Below, one piece after another: positions 16,946-26,011 of a stretch of DNA of 64,000 nt. Positions within the stretch are counted from its first letter, which is position 1; the number at the start of each line of letters is the position of its first letter. The translations under genes were made by a program, and so were the position numbers. This DNA is from Glaciecola sp048820975 (lineage in GTDB: Bacteria > Pseudomonadota > Gammaproteobacteria > Enterobacterales > Alteromonadaceae), in contig NZ_JBMEUF010000001.1 in NCBI RefSeq assembly GCF_048820975.1, positions 2,356,001 through 2,420,000 on the forward strand. Direction: 5' to 3'. Below the pieces are notes generated by a model, which had not been told where the DNA came from, searched no databases, and was given only the letters and a program-made list of their open reading frames with translations.

Positions 16946-17698
16946 ATGAAAACATTAATTAACTTAGCAGTAGCGTGCTGTATTAGCGTAGTAGCAAGCA
17001 GCACGTACGCTGACGTAAAAGAGAAGCTAGAACAAGCAATAAAATCTGACGTGCGAAGCGCCGCCGAAATTGAGCGTGACCGCAACCGCAAGCCAGCTCA
17101 AACACTTGAATTTTTTGGCTTAGAAGATGATATGTCAGTAGTTGAGCTAATTCCTGGCGGTGGTTGGTACACCAAATTACTAGTGCCTGTACTAAACGAA
17201 AAAGGTAACTATTACGGCGCTATTGGAACTGGCCGTATTGAACGTGATTTGTCAGAATTACCGGGTTTTGAGCGCATGAATATTATTGCCAAAGATGCCA
17301 AGTTTGACCGCCCAGAAGGCCAACGCTTTTACGATTTAATAGCCGGCTCTTTAGGTTTAAATAACGTAGACATGGTACTTACCTTTCGTAACTATCATAA
17401 CTTCAGTGAAAAAGGCCGCGCAAAAATGAACGAAATAGCGTTTGAGGCATTAAAACCAGGTGGTATTTATGGTGTGGTAGACCATACCGCTCGCCACATG
17501 GAGCCAATGACTGACAGCAACCGCCGCCGCGTTGACCCAGTAAAAGCGATAAAAGAGATTCAAGACGCAGGCTTTGTATTAGTTGATTATACTGACCTTC
17601 ACTATCGTGAAGATGATGAACTAGAATATGAAGTAGGCGCAAAAAGCGTAAGCGGTAACACCGACCGCTGGACTTTGAAGTTCATGAAGCCTGAATAA
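16946..17698 (+). CDS. exported class I SAM-dependent methyltransferase-like protein
   Basis: ATG 16946 (AGAGG at 16934-16938) gives 250 aa with a signal peptide (INLAVACCISVVASSTYA). The mature part contains DMSVVELIPGGGWYTKLLVP, a modified motif I, and LKPGGIYGVVDHTARH. This is the exported methyltransferase-like family (periplasmic methyltransferase with a Rossmann fold) common in Alteromonadales. Whether it truly uses SAM in the periplasm is unclear. It is the last gene of a three-gene run and ends at a bidirectional terminator. Confidence 0.82.
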   Translation: MKTLINLAVACCISVVASSTYADVKEKLEQAIKSDVRSAAEIERDRNRKPAQTLEFFGLEDDMSVVELIPGGGWYTKLLVPVLNEKGNYYGAIGTGRIERDLSELPGFERMNIIAKDAKFDRPEGQRFYDLIAGSLGLNNVDMVLTFRNYHNFSEKGRAKMNEIAFEALKPGGIYGVVDHTARHMEPMTDSNRRRVDPVKAIKEIQDAGFVLVDYTDLHYREDDELEYEVGAKSVSGNTDRWTLKFMKPE

Positions 17699-17721
17699 TT
17701 ATTTAGGCACTATGTAGTCAT

Positions 17722-17750
17722 AAAAAAGGCCCTCAATTGAGGGCCTTTTT
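17722..17750. terminator. bidirectional rho-independent terminator
   Basis: AAAAAGGCCCTCA pairs with TGAGGGCCTTTTT around a 2-nt AT centre, with A-run and T-run on the two sides. It lies between the convergent exported-methyltransferase and tusA genes and can serve both. Confidence 0.88.
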
Positions 17751-17759
17751 GTATCTGTA

Positions 17760-18029
17760 TTACACGCCTTTTTTAATCAGGTATGTGTAGGGCAATTCAT
17801 TGGTTTGGCTGGCTAGCAAGGTATGTTGCATAAACCTGCAGAAGCTTGGCACATCACGCGTGGTGGCTGGATCATCAGCGGTTATTAGCAATGTTTCGCC
17901 CTCTTGCATTTTACGTACTTGCAAGCGCACCATCATAACCGGTTCAGGGCAACGCAAGCCAAGGGCATCTAGGTGATGATCAGGGCCGCTAGGCTCTGAG
18001 CCTTTTAGCCCTTGCTCGTTTACTGCCAT
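17760..18029 (-). CDS. tusA: TusA-family sulfurtransferase
   Basis: The 89-aa protein has LDALGLRCPEPVMMVR with the active-site Cys in CPEP, and LLITADDPATTRDVPSFCRF. These are the two signatures of TusA/SirA. TusA carries persulfide sulfur for tRNA 2-thiouridine formation and molybdenum-cofactor chemistry in the cytoplasm. It begins 3 nt after the pyrE stop codon, so rph, pyrE and tusA appear to be one operon. A DsrE/TusBCD partner is not in the window. Confidence 0.9.
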   Translation of the reverse strand: MAVNEQGLKGSEPSGPDHHLDALGLRCPEPVMMVRLQVRKMQEGETLLITADDPATTRDVPSFCRFMQHTLLASQTNELPYTYLIKKGV

Positions 18030-18032
18030 TTA

Positions 18033-18674
18033 CTAAATACCGTAAGATTCGCGATAGCGGTTAATGTTGTCTACCGAATGCTTGTTGTCTTGATGGGTCG
18101 ATAAATAATCAACCACATCAGCCAGCGTAACAATAGAGAACACCTTGGTGCTGTAATCACGCTCTACTTCTTGCACTGCACTTAGTTCGCCTTGGCCGCG
18201 CTCTTGGCGATCAAGTGCTATAAGCACACCGCCTAGGCTCGCATTATTCGCTTGAATAATTTCCATAGACTCACGAATTGCCGTACCCGCGGTAATTACG
18301 TCATCAACTAACATTATACGGCCATTTAGCTCACTGCCTACTAAGTTGCCGCCTTCGCCATGGGTTTTGGCTTCTTTGCGGTTAAAACAATAAGGTACGT
18401 CTTCACCGTGGTAAGTACTTAGTGCAATAGCCGTGGCCGTAGCAATAGGAATACCTTTATATGCTGGGCCAAATAACACATCAAACTCTACACCTTCAGC
18501 CATTAGCGCGGCTGCATAAAAGCGACCTAAAGTAGCTAAATCTTTCCCAGTATTAAACAAACCCGCATTAAAAAAGTAAGGACTTACTCTGCCTGATTTA
18601 AGCGTAAACTCGCCAAAACGCAGTACTTTTCTCTGTATGGCGAATGCCACAAATTCACGTTTGTAGTCTTGCAT
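18033..18674 (-). CDS. pyrE: orotate phosphoribosyltransferase
   Basis: At 213 aa this matches E. coli PyrE in length. It has LFGPAYKGIPIA (orotate and PPi loop), the flexible-loop lysines in CFNRKEAKTHGEGG, and the PRPP-binding motif IMLVDDVITAGTAIRE. It converts orotate and PRPP to OMP in pyrimidine synthesis. It lies 29 bp downstream of rph, an order conserved with E. coli, where rph translation couples to pyrE expression. Confidence 0.97.
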   Translation of the reverse strand: MQDYKREFVAFAIQRKVLRFGEFTLKSGRVSPYFFNAGLFNTGKDLATLGRFYAAALMAEGVEFDVLFGPAYKGIPIATATAIALSTYHGEDVPYCFNRKEAKTHGEGGNLVGSELNGRIMLVDDVITAGTAIRESMEIIQANNASLGGVLIALDRQERGQGELSAVQEVERDYSTKVFSIVTLADVVDYLSTHQDNKHSVDNINRYRESYGI

Positions 18675-18703
18675 GGTGTACCTGTAGTTAGCGTTAAGTT
18701 AAA

Positions 18704-19417
18704 TTAATTTAAAGCTGTGCGTTGCTCTTCAAACAACTCTTTTATGCCAATGCGAGCAAGCTCAAGCATTTCGTGCATTTCTTCCATACTAAACGGTTCG
18801 CCTTCAGCGGTACCTTGTACTTCAATCATTTTGCCGGTGTCAGTCATGACTACGTTCATGTCGGTTTCAGCGTCAGAATCTTCTAGGTATTCAAGGTCAG
18901 CAATGGGATTACCTTTGTAAATACCTACCGAAATAGCCGCAATCATGTGCTTAAGCGGGTTCGTTTTTAAAATGCCTTTGCTACGCATCCAAGTAAGGGC
19001 ATCTACTAAGGCAACACAAGCGCCAGTAATAGACGCAGTACGAGTTCCGCCGTCAGCCTGAATTACGTCGCAGTCAACCGTAATGGTGTTTTCGCCAAGT
19101 AGTTTTAAGTCAACCGCGGCGCGCAAAGAGCGAGCAATTAAACGTTGAATTTCAAGCGTTCTGCCACCTTGTTTACCACGAGCTGCTTCGCGGTCAGAAC
19201 GAGTATGAGTAGCGCGCGGTAACATGCTGTATTCAGCTGTTATCCAGCCTTTACCTTGGCCTTTCATAAAGCGTGGAACGCCTTCTTGAACACTAGCATT
19301 ACATAATACCTTGGTGTTGCCAAACTCAATTAACACAGAGCCTTCGGCATGACAGGTAAAGTTACGAGTAATAGTAACTGGGCGAATTTGACTAGCGGTG
19401 CGGCTGCTTGGGCGCAT
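18704..19417 (-). CDS. rph: ribonuclease PH
   Basis: This 237-aa phosphorolytic 3'-5' exoribonuclease trims tRNA 3' ends. It has MLPRATHTRSDREAARGKQGGRTLEIQRLI (key Arg residues and the phosphate site) and VDCDVIQADGGTRTASITGA. The length is full, unlike the frameshifted rph of E. coli K-12. It is first in an rph-pyrE-tusA operon and divergent from yicC. Confidence 0.96.
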   Translation of the reverse strand: MRPSSRTASQIRPVTITRNFTCHAEGSVLIEFGNTKVLCNASVQEGVPRFMKGQGKGWITAEYSMLPRATHTRSDREAARGKQGGRTLEIQRLIARSLRAAVDLKLLGENTITVDCDVIQADGGTRTASITGACVALVDALTWMRSKGILKTNPLKHMIAAISVGIYKGNPIADLEYLEDSDAETDMNVVMTDTGKMIEVQGTAEGEPFSMEEMHEMLELARIGIKELFEEQRTALN

Positions 19418-19637
19418 GTATTAGAGCTCCTAATGGTAATAAAATACCGTGAACGGGATGGCAAGGGTGATTGTGAGGCAATTATAACGTAATAGTTAAG
19501 CAGTTTGAATGCTAGAGTGCTTTGAAACGAGCAAAACTCATAAACATAGCGTACACTATGCGCCATTAGCGCAGGTATAGCCTAAAAAACGCACAAACCC
19601 TGCGACAATCCAAAACACTTAACTAAGGATACACGCC

Positions 19638-20501
19638 ATGATATGCAGCATGACAGGCTTCGCCCGCACCGAATTGAAAGCCGATTGGGGCACCGCTGTT
19701 TGGGAAATTCGTTCTGTAAACCAACGTTACCTAGAAACCTTTTATCGCATACCTGAAAACTTTAGATCGTTAGAGCCTAGCCTGCGTGATCGCCTACGTA
19801 AAAAATTACAACGCGGAAAAGTAGAATGTTCGCTGCGTATTACGTTTAATGAGTCAAACGCTACCGGCCTTACCGTAAATGAAGACCTAGCTAAAAAATT
19901 AATTAGTGCGGCCCAATGGGCACAAATGAATGGCGCAGAGGGCAATATTAACCCAAGCGACATTTTAAAATGGCCAGGTGTAATTGCCAGCGCTGAAGCC
20001 GACATGGACAGCATTCAAAAAGAACTGCTGGGTTTGTTTGATTCAGCCTTAAAAGAATTTGTGCAGTCACGCGCCAGCGAAGGCGAAAACATGAAGGCAT
20101 TAATTGAGCAACGCTTAAGTGCCATTAGCGATGAAGCGACAAAAGTTGAAGGGCATATGCCTGCGATACTAGAGTGGCAAAAAGACCGCATTCGCGCCAA
20201 GTTTAATGAAGCTAAAATAGAACTAGATGATAACCGCGTTGAACAAGAAATGATTTTGATTGCGCAGAAGTCAGACGTGGCTGAAGAACTTGACCGCTTG
20301 CGTTCGCACGTGAGTGAAACGCAAAAGATAATGGCAAAAGGCGGCGCTATTGGCCGCAGGCTTGACTTTATGATGCAAGAATTTAACCGTGAAGCGAATA
20401 CCCTTGGTTCAAAATCGATTAACGCAGATGTAACGCAAGCGGCCGTTGAGCTTAAGGTGTTGATTGAGCAAATGCGTGAGCAGATTCAGAATATTGAATA
20501 A
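19638..20501 (+). CDS. yicC: YicC family endoribonuclease
   Basis: At 287 aa this equals E. coli YicC in length. MTGFARTELKADWGTAVWEI opens the N-terminal domain, and the C-terminal DUF1732 domain ends with LDFMMQEFNREANTLGSKS and the VELKVLIEQMREQIQNIE tail. YicC-type proteins are RNA-degrading enzymes in the cytoplasm. The last codons are the integration site of the island: the gene stays intact because the island supplies a synonymous 3' end, which probably keeps insertion harmless. It is divergent from rph. Confidence 0.95.
   Translation: MICSMTGFARTELKADWGTAVWEIRSVNQRYLETFYRIPENFRSLEPSLRDRLRKKLQRGKVECSLRITFNESNATGLTVNEDLAKKLISAAQWAQMNGAEGNINPSDILKWPGVIASAEADMDSIQKELLGLFDSALKEFVQSRASEGENMKALIEQRLSAISDEATKVEGHMPAILEWQKDRIRAKFNEAKIELDDNRVEQEMILIAQKSDVAEELDRLRSHVSETQKIMAKGGAIGRRLDFMMQEFNREANTLGSKSINADVTQAAVELKVLIEQMREQIQNIE
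20479..20500 (+). other. attL core at the 3' end of yicC
   Basis: The 22-bp site matches 40034-40055 at 20 of 22 positions and shares the exact core CAGAATATTGA. Read as codons, both copies give QIQNIE then a stop. The differences fall at third codon positions or between synonymous codons, so each copy is a real yicC end. Confidence 0.88.
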
Positions 20502-20537
20502 AGCTCACTAGCGCTCACAATAATCCATAAGAAACTG

Positions 20538-20564
20538 AAAAACCTCGTTTTATAGCGGGGTTTT
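20538..20564 (+). terminator. rho-independent terminator after yicC
   Basis: AAAACCTCG pairs (with one G-T wobble) with CGGGGTTTT around TTTTATAG and is followed by a T-rich tract. It lies inside the island, so the island brings its own terminator for yicC. Confidence 0.7.
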
Positions 20565-20606
20565 GTTTTTTATCGTTCCGTATTTTTTCATTCTGTTTCA
20601 TCCAAT

Positions 20607-20664
20607 TGGTGAGTATTGTGGTGAGTATTTTTCGCTGCTAGTCTCAAACTACTGGTGAGTACAT
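20607..20664 (+). repeat. three direct repeats, candidate integrase arm-type sites (left)
   Basis: TGGTGAGTATTG (20607-20618), TGGTGAGTATTT (20619-20630) and TGGTGAGTACAT (20653-20664) share TGGTGAGTA. The first two are in direct tandem. They lie between the att core and the integrase start, where arm-binding sites and integrase autoregulation are expected. Related copies lie inside the right end at 39944-39965. Confidence 0.6.
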
Positions 20665-20675
20665 GAGGTGAAAAA

Positions 20676-21883
20676 ATGCCAAATTTAACAGTTAAACAAG
20701 TCAACATACTTGCTAAAGGACAGCATAGTAAAACATCCGATGGCAATGGATTGTCCTTCGTCGTTCCGAAGCGTGGCGAACCTTATTGGTCCCTAAGATA
20801 TACCTTTAACGAAAAGAGGAGGGAGAAGTCTCTGGGTAAATTCGGGCAATTGACACTGGCGGAAGCGCGCGGTGAAGCAGAGAAAACTAGAACATTAATT
20901 CGAGATGGTATCGATCCGCTTTCTGTTGGATCTGTAGAAAGTTTAGAAGGTATGACATTTGATCAATTATTCAAGGATATGTATCAAAGCAAACTGTTAA
21001 AACGTGATAAGCATCCAGATATTCCAAAAAGTAAGTATGAAAATAACGCTTCATCTCATATCGGCCACTTAAAAATTGAACAAGTAATTGCAATCCATGT
21101 TCGAAATATCTTGGATATCATTACAAACAGCGGGCGTACAACAGTGTCAAATGATGTATTGGGTCTCCTAAAGCAACTTTTTAAGCATGCTATTCAACTT
21201 GGTATTACATCAAATAACCCTGCTTCAGCTTTTTCCTGTAAAGATGCCGGAGGAGTTGAAAAGCCAAGAAAAAGGGTCCGAGCATTGAAGAAATTGAATA
21301 TGCCTTTTCGGTATTCAGAAAACATTCGGATTCATTCACACGCGATAATTACTTAGTTTGCTGTCTGCTTATTACACTAGGCGTTAGAAAATCAGAGTTA
21401 ATCCAAGCGCCCTGGAAGGAATTCGATCTAGATAACGCAGTGTGGCACTTACCAAAAGCGAGAACAAAAACAGAGAGCGATATCAGCATACCACTTCCAC
21501 AACAGATTGTGTGTTGGCTAGAAGAGCTGAAAGTCCGCTCTTATGGCTCTGGGTATGTACTCCCAGCAAGACGCAAAAGCAAGGTGCCTTATATGGGAAA
21601 AGACACAGTAAATAGTGCAGTGAACAGCCTGTTTGGAATAGATAAAAGTAAAAAGGTTCCGCCTCCGAATCGTATGGGACAATTAGAGCACTTTACTATT
21701 CATGATTTTAGGAGAACATTTAGAACCATCGCTGGCCAGCTAGGTTTCCACTCCGACGTTTGTGAGCGCTGTTTAAATCACAAGGTTGGTAATATGCCAG
21801 AAGTTTATGATCAAGGTGACTATTTTGATAAAAGACTAGAAGTTCACGAGGCCGTTTGTTCAAAGTTACGTACTGTAATTTAG
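20676..21883 (+). pseudogene. tyrosine-type site-specific integrase, frameshifted
   Basis: The first frame (from 20676) carries the N-terminal arm-type domain (LTVKQVNILAKGQHSKTSDG; YWSLRYTFNEKRREKSLGKF) and the core-binding domain. After RKRVRAL near 21283 homology moves to another frame: SIEEIEYAFSVF, then ITLGVRKSEL (first catalytic Arg), FTIHDFRRTFR (H-x2-R box), CLNHKVGN and the YDQGDYFDKR tail. Joined, it would be about 400 aa, the usual size for this P4-like integrase class. The shift equals loss of 1 nt, or of 7 nt if an AGCATTG unit was once duplicated. It could also be a sequencing error. A product stopping at 21356 would lack the catalytic domain. Confidence 0.88.
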
Positions 21884-21949
21884 AAGACGATTTATAATTC
21901 AGTTAGTCGGTTCAGTTAATAGCGTTAAACTGAACCTAGGTTCACAAGA

Positions 21950-22732
21950 TTAGTTGAGTTGAGAACGAAATTCAGCCACCCAGTTTATGAAACAAATCTG
22001 CTCAAGCCTTACTAATTTGTCGAAGTACTCTATGGGTTTTGATTCAAATACAGGCCAAAGAATCATCCAATATCCTAGGATAACACCAACACCTAAAATT
22101 TCTTCACTCTCTCCTAGTTCAGCCCAACCAAAAGGCATTTCATCATCTTTATCAGTTAGGAAATTAGCAAAGTTGTGCCCTAAGTAGTACAGTTGAGCAG
22201 GTAATATTTCAGTCATATCCTCATTTTCAAACACGTACCGTCTTACTGAACCGTCAATGTTTTTTCCTCTCTGAGAGTTTAAGAACTGAGTAGACAACTT
22301 CCTATCGTCCAATTTCATACTATGTAGAGCACGCCAAGCAACGGAAGTCGCGAATTTCCTTAAAAGCTTACTTTCCGCAAGAGGGTATCTATATTTTCCA
22401 ACAAAAAATTGAGAATCAAAAACTTCATCGAGAGAGAACGGCTCAATGGGCATACTTTTCCATTGTTCAAGATCATCAACATTTGGGGGCATTATTAGAG
22501 AAGCCATTTTGTTTTCTATTAAATCACCTAATTTGCTATCACATTCTTGGCACATTAAATTAGGCTTTGGCAAATCTTGTTTTGGTAAGTCTTGACGATC
22601 AATCCAATTGAATTTGTATCTCTTATGACCTTGTTTATCTAATTCGCCAGCAATTCGTTTTCTAATAAAGTTAGGTATTACATGACTCTTCGCTAATTTT
22701 TCTCTTTTTTTTTGACACGCTATACAAAACAT
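21950..22732 (-). CDS. zinc-ribbon / HNH-like protein of unknown function
   Basis: The 260-aa protein starts MFCIACQKKR and has C3-x2-C6, a SHVIPNF motif with H17, and a second knuckle C61-x2-C64 (LMCQECDSKLG) with E73. The C-x2-C, SHxIP, C-x2-C order resembles HNH-like zinc proteins often seen near defence genes, but the rest (a hydrophobic region near GVGVILGYWMILWPVF) is not recognisable. AAAGGA lies upstream. It converges on the integrase gene and follows the PD-(D/E)XK gene on its strand. Nuclease activity is only a possibility. Confidence 0.5.
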   Translation of the reverse strand: MFCIACQKKREKLAKSHVIPNFIRKRIAGELDKQGHKRYKFNWIDRQDLPKQDLPKPNLMCQECDSKLGDLIENKMASLIMPPNVDDLEQWKSMPIEPFSLDEVFDSQFFVGKYRYPLAESKLLRKFATSVAWRALHSMKLDDRKLSTQFLNSQRGKNIDGSVRRYVFENEDMTEILPAQLYYLGHNFANFLTDKDDEMPFGWAELGESEEILGVGVILGYWMILWPVFESKPIEYFDKLVRLEQICFINWVAEFRSQLN

Positions 22733-22774
22733 ATAGTTACATTGTCCTTTTTTAAAATCAAAAACATTTATACG

Positions 22775-23665
22775 TCACCATTTATCTATTTTAATTAGAT
22801 GTCCAGCACGTAACTGAAAAAACTCTATAGAAGTTTGGTCTTGTACTTCCTTTAACGCATGTTTGACTGCATCACAGACACAACATTCATTTATAATAAT
22901 CCATAGCTTTTCAATATCCCTAGCGCCTCTGTAGTCAAAAGCATAAAGTAGAACCTGTCCGATGGCATAACGCAATTTCCCTAAAGCATTTTCATCTGGA
23001 TTAATATATTTAAGCTCAACAAGGATCTTTTCGGGGCTTCTTATATATAAATCATATCGTCCATGTTTTTGTTCATCTTCAACAACAAATTTATAACTTT
23101 GATTTTTTAGATATGATTTTACTTCTGGTAGTAAGATATTATATTCATTAAATGACATCTCCGTACTAGGGACAGAACGGCGGGGAGATGTGGCGGGAGC
23201 CACTTCATTTTCATCAAAAAGACCGTTCCATTCCGTAGAACCATTAATGAAATCGAAGACCTGATTATGGTTACGGATAATCAACAATCGCCTCTCTCCA
23301 GAGTCAAACTTTAACTTGAGAAGCGGATCTCTCAAACGACAACCTGGAGTAGTACTTCTAGCAAGGCAAATATCAGCTTTAACACCCGAAATATAAGGCT
23401 CCAGCTCAAAGCGGATTCTTTCACAATGTAATGAGAAAGGCTCAACTCCAGTTACATGCACACGTTTATTTCCGTTATACTTGATGAAGGTTGGGCTTCC
23501 AAATCTCTCGACCATCCGAGCTAAGACCTCCAGAAGCAAATTAGCTTGCTCTTGGTTACATTTACCAAACTCTTCAATCGTGCTTTGAAAGGAAGCTCCT
23601 TTATCCCTAGATATCTTTTTTAAAAAAGTTAGTAATTTTTTTGCACTACAGCTTAATTCGGTCAT
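22775..23665 (-). CDS. PD-(D/E)XK nuclease-like protein
   Basis: ATG 23665 (AAGGG just upstream) gives 296 aa; the GTG at 23677 is less likely. The C-terminal third, numbered from 23677, has D209 (GRYDLYI), E221-x-K223 (ILVELKYI) and Q241 (AIGQVLLYAFDY). This is the D, E-x-K, Q pattern of restriction-endonuclease folds with a Q-x3-Y helix. The N-terminal two thirds show no known domain and may recognise DNA or a partner. It lies between the AlpA-like gene and the zinc-ribbon gene on the minus strand. The biochemical role is inferred from fold motifs only. Confidence 0.6.
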   Translation of the reverse strand: MTELSCSAKKLLTFLKKISRDKGASFQSTIEEFGKCNQEQANLLLEVLARMVERFGSPTFIKYNGNKRVHVTGVEPFSLHCERIRFELEPYISGVKADICLARSTTPGCRLRDPLLKLKFDSGERRLLIIRNHNQVFDFINGSTEWNGLFDENEVAPATSPRRSVPSTEMSFNEYNILLPEVKSYLKNQSYKFVVEDEQKHGRYDLYIRSPEKILVELKYINPDENALGKLRYAIGQVLLYAFDYRGARDIEKLWIIINECCVCDAVKHALKEVQDQTSIEFFQLRAGHLIKIDKW

Positions 23666-23718
23666 ATCCCTTATCACTCGAATAACATCATATCTCGCCT
23701 AAGTTAGCATAACATGCT

Positions 23719-23943
23719 CTAACTATTACCATTTATCCACAATAAAATATCAGACAGCAACCAGCGGGCTTTCCCCTTGCCAACGCTGGAGGCTGGCGGG
23801 GTTTCTCCCGCCTTTTGCATACGCCACCAGGTAGTGCGGCTTATGCCGGTTCTGCGGCAGCGTTCAGTCTGGCTTATCAGCCGCTCTTCTTCGCCATAAA
23901 GCTTTAAAATGCCCGCTCGTTTTTCAAATAACTCGTTATTCAT
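23719..23943 (-). CDS. AlpA-like helix-turn-helix regulator
   Basis: The 74-aa protein (ATG 23943; GGGGGA with good spacing) contains ISQTERCRRTGISRTTWWRM, the winged-helix recognition segment of AlpA / HTH_17 proteins, and ends RWLLSDILLWINGN. AlpA-type factors switch on the excision and integrase genes of P4-like elements. Its start overlaps the stop of the broken excisionase frame by 8 nt, so the two were translationally coupled. Confidence 0.75.
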   Translation of the reverse strand: MNNELFEKRAGILKLYGEEERLISQTERCRRTGISRTTWWRMQKAGETPPASSVGKGKARWLLSDILLWINGNS

Positions 23944-24136
23944 GTTCATCCCCCAATTCCACGCGATTCTTTAGTATCCAAGTATCAACTTTGGATCTTC
24001 TAAAAAAGGTTCGCCGCCCTGCAAGCTTGTAGCTGGGCAACCCGTCCCGTACTTGTTGCCGCAAGAAATTCGGGCTCTGTGCTGTGTACTAGACACACTC
24101 TTCAAATGTGAGGAACTCTTTACTGTTAATTTGCAT
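23936..24136 (-). pseudogene. excisionase-like (HTH_17) gene with an in-frame amber codon and IS-derived start
   Basis: The frame reads MQINSKEFLTFEECV, stop (TAG at 24089-24091), then YTAQSPNFLRQQVRDG, LAGRRTFFRRSKVDTWIL and a tail to TAA at 23936. The part after the stop is a typical excisionase-type winged HTH that reads DNA and sets a hinge to the integrase. The first codons lie in the IS21-like left inverted repeat (24124-24135), so the natural start was probably lost to the insertion. Confidence 0.6.
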
Positions 24137-24167
24137 CCCAAACTGCACCACTTAACCTCCTAATTTG

Positions 24168-25071
24168 CATTGAAAACTGCTGTGGATAAAGTTTATCGAG
24201 ATAAAGAGCGTATGGTGAACCGCCGTTTCCTAACAATGGTCAGCCATTACTTGTTTGAAGCTGACTTCTGTAATCCCGCTGCGGGTTGGGAAAAAGGTCA
24301 AGTGGAAAAGAGTGTTCGCTATGCTCGCTCCTTTATCTTGCAACGATTGCCGCGCTTTAGCGGTTTAAGTGACTTGTGCAAGTGACTAGAAACGCAGTGT
24401 ATTGACGACGGGCAAACACGTAAACACCCTCAGTTTACCGACAAAACTATCGAAGACGTTTGATATCAGGAGCAACGGCAACTAATGAAGGTGACAGCAC
24501 CGTTCGATGGCTTTATACAGCACAGCAAAAAGTCTCTTCAACGTGCCTAGTGAGCTTCGACCGCAATCGAGACTCGGTGCCCGCCAGCTTTGCCAACCGG
24601 CGAATTTGTCTGCGTGTTTATCCAAGTAAACCGTGCTTTATCGCAGAAGGTCGGCAGATAGCTGAACATAATCGTGTGTTTATGACCAGCCACGACACGC
24701 CCGGTAAAGTCATTTATGATTGGCAGCTTTACTTGTTGGTTGCCCAGCGCAAGCCGGGTGCGCTTCGCAATGGTGCTCCCTTTTACAACATACCAGAGTA
24801 CTTTAAACACCTGCAGTCTATCTTACTGCAAAGAGTCTGTGGCGATAAAGTAATGGTCGAGGTCTTGTCGTTGATACTACATCATGACGAAGCTGATCTA
24901 GTCAGTGCGGTTGAAATAGCTTTAGAGGCTAACTACCCGTCCAAACAACATGTAATGAACTGTCTACATCGTATCATTACACCATCACTGCCCATACCCA
25001 TAGTCAGTGGTCTGCAACTGACTACCGAACCAACTAGCGACACATCAAGATACGACACACTACGAGGATAA
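24168..25071 (+). pseudogene. istA: IS21 transposase IstA, 5'-truncated with stops and a frameshift
   Basis: The remnant opens in mid-protein (DKVYRDKERMVNRRF) and holds FCNPAAGWEKGQVEKSVRYA, the conserved DDE-domain end of IstA. In-frame TGA codons at 24383 and 24461 stand where Trp is likely (K-W-L-E and V-W-Y-Q). Beyond a TAG at 24548 the homology moves to another frame (STCLVSFDRNRDSVPASFA) and runs to the TAA at 25071. It cannot make an active transposase. Confidence 0.85.
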
Positions 25072-25075
25072 CGAC

Positions 25076-25837
25076 ATGCACAATGAAGCACTATTGCACA
25101 CCGTAAAAATATTGGAATTACATGGAATGGCGAGGATAATTACGGAGTTGTCATCTCAAGATTCACCTGTCTTTTAACAAGCGTTACCGATACTCGACAC
25201 ACTCACGAAAGCAGAAGTGGTCGACAGAGAAGTACGCAGTATTGCTTATCAAATGAAAACGGCTAAGTTTCGCGTTTATAAAGATTTACGCAGCTTTGAC
25301 TTCAGCGAGAGTGAAGTCGATGAATGCCTCATTGGAGGACTTCACCGCTGCGAATTTATTGAGAATAGCCAAAATGCAATATTCGTCGGTGGATCCGGCA
25401 CCGGTAAAACTCATCTAGCAACGGTGCTTGGCGTGCAAGCCATTTAGCACCATCAATATCGTGTCAGGTTTTTATCCACTATCGAGTTAGTCAATACGCT
25501 AGAGCTTGAAGAATAAGCTGGTCATGTGGTCAGAATGGCAAATCGATTAGCCAAATGCGATTTAGTGATACTGGATGAATTAGGCTTTGTGCCCTGTAGT
25601 CAAGCGGGTGGCACCTTATTGTTTCACTTGCTTAGCAAGCTTTTCGAAACCACCAGTGTGCTTATCACCACTAATCTTAACTTCACTGAATGGTCGAAAG
25701 TGTTTGGTGATGCAAAGCTAACAACTGCATTACTAGATAGGCTTACTCATCATTGCCATATTATGAAAACTGGCAACGACAGCTTCCGATTCAAAGAATC
25801 AACCAAGAAATCGAAGGAGAAAAAGGCTAGAAAATAG
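25076..25837 (+). pseudogene. istB: IS21 helper ATPase IstB with three in-frame stops
   Basis: One frame carries the whole gene: MHNEALLHTVKILELHGMA, Walker A GGSGTGKTH, Walker B CDLVILDELGF, ITTNLNFTEWSKVFGD and LDRLTHHCH. It is interrupted by TAA 25175, TAG 25445 and TAA 25514. Because all three lie in the same frame they look like point mutations rather than shifts. IstB is the AAA+ helper of the transposase; this copy is dead. Confidence 0.88.
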
Positions 25838-26011
25838 AATATGAATGTGGTCTTATTAGGCCAATTGATTGGATCAGTTTTAGATGAAAATCGTGGTTCA
25901 GTTTTACCTGCAAATTAACACTTATGGGTATAGTTTCTAGTAACGGGGCTACTAGCATTTTGGTACGTTGAAGCTTTTAAATATAACTGTTAAATATTAT
26001 CTGGAACTATT

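Larger units (their letters stand above)
24124..25920 (+). mobile_element. IS21-family insertion sequence, internally deleted and inactive
   Basis: The ends carry a perfect 12-bp inverted repeat: TGTTAATTTGCA at 24124-24135 and its complement at 25909-25920. Subterminal repeats of AATTTGCAT-n3-AAACTG type occur twice at the left end, with related copies at the right, as in IS21. Between them are the remnants of istA and istB. Only about 1.8 kb remains because most of the 5' half of istA is missing. I see no clean target-site duplication. Confidence 0.82.

Noticed and set aside
20607..20664. A small CRISPR array
   Set aside because: The repeats are only 9-12 bp and partly without spacers; no cas gene is in the window.
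24383..25516. Stop-codon reassignment or programmed readthrough in the IS genes
   Set aside because: Stops of all three types occur, along with a frameshift and a truncated 5' end; neighbouring genes use normal stops. Ordinary decay explains it.
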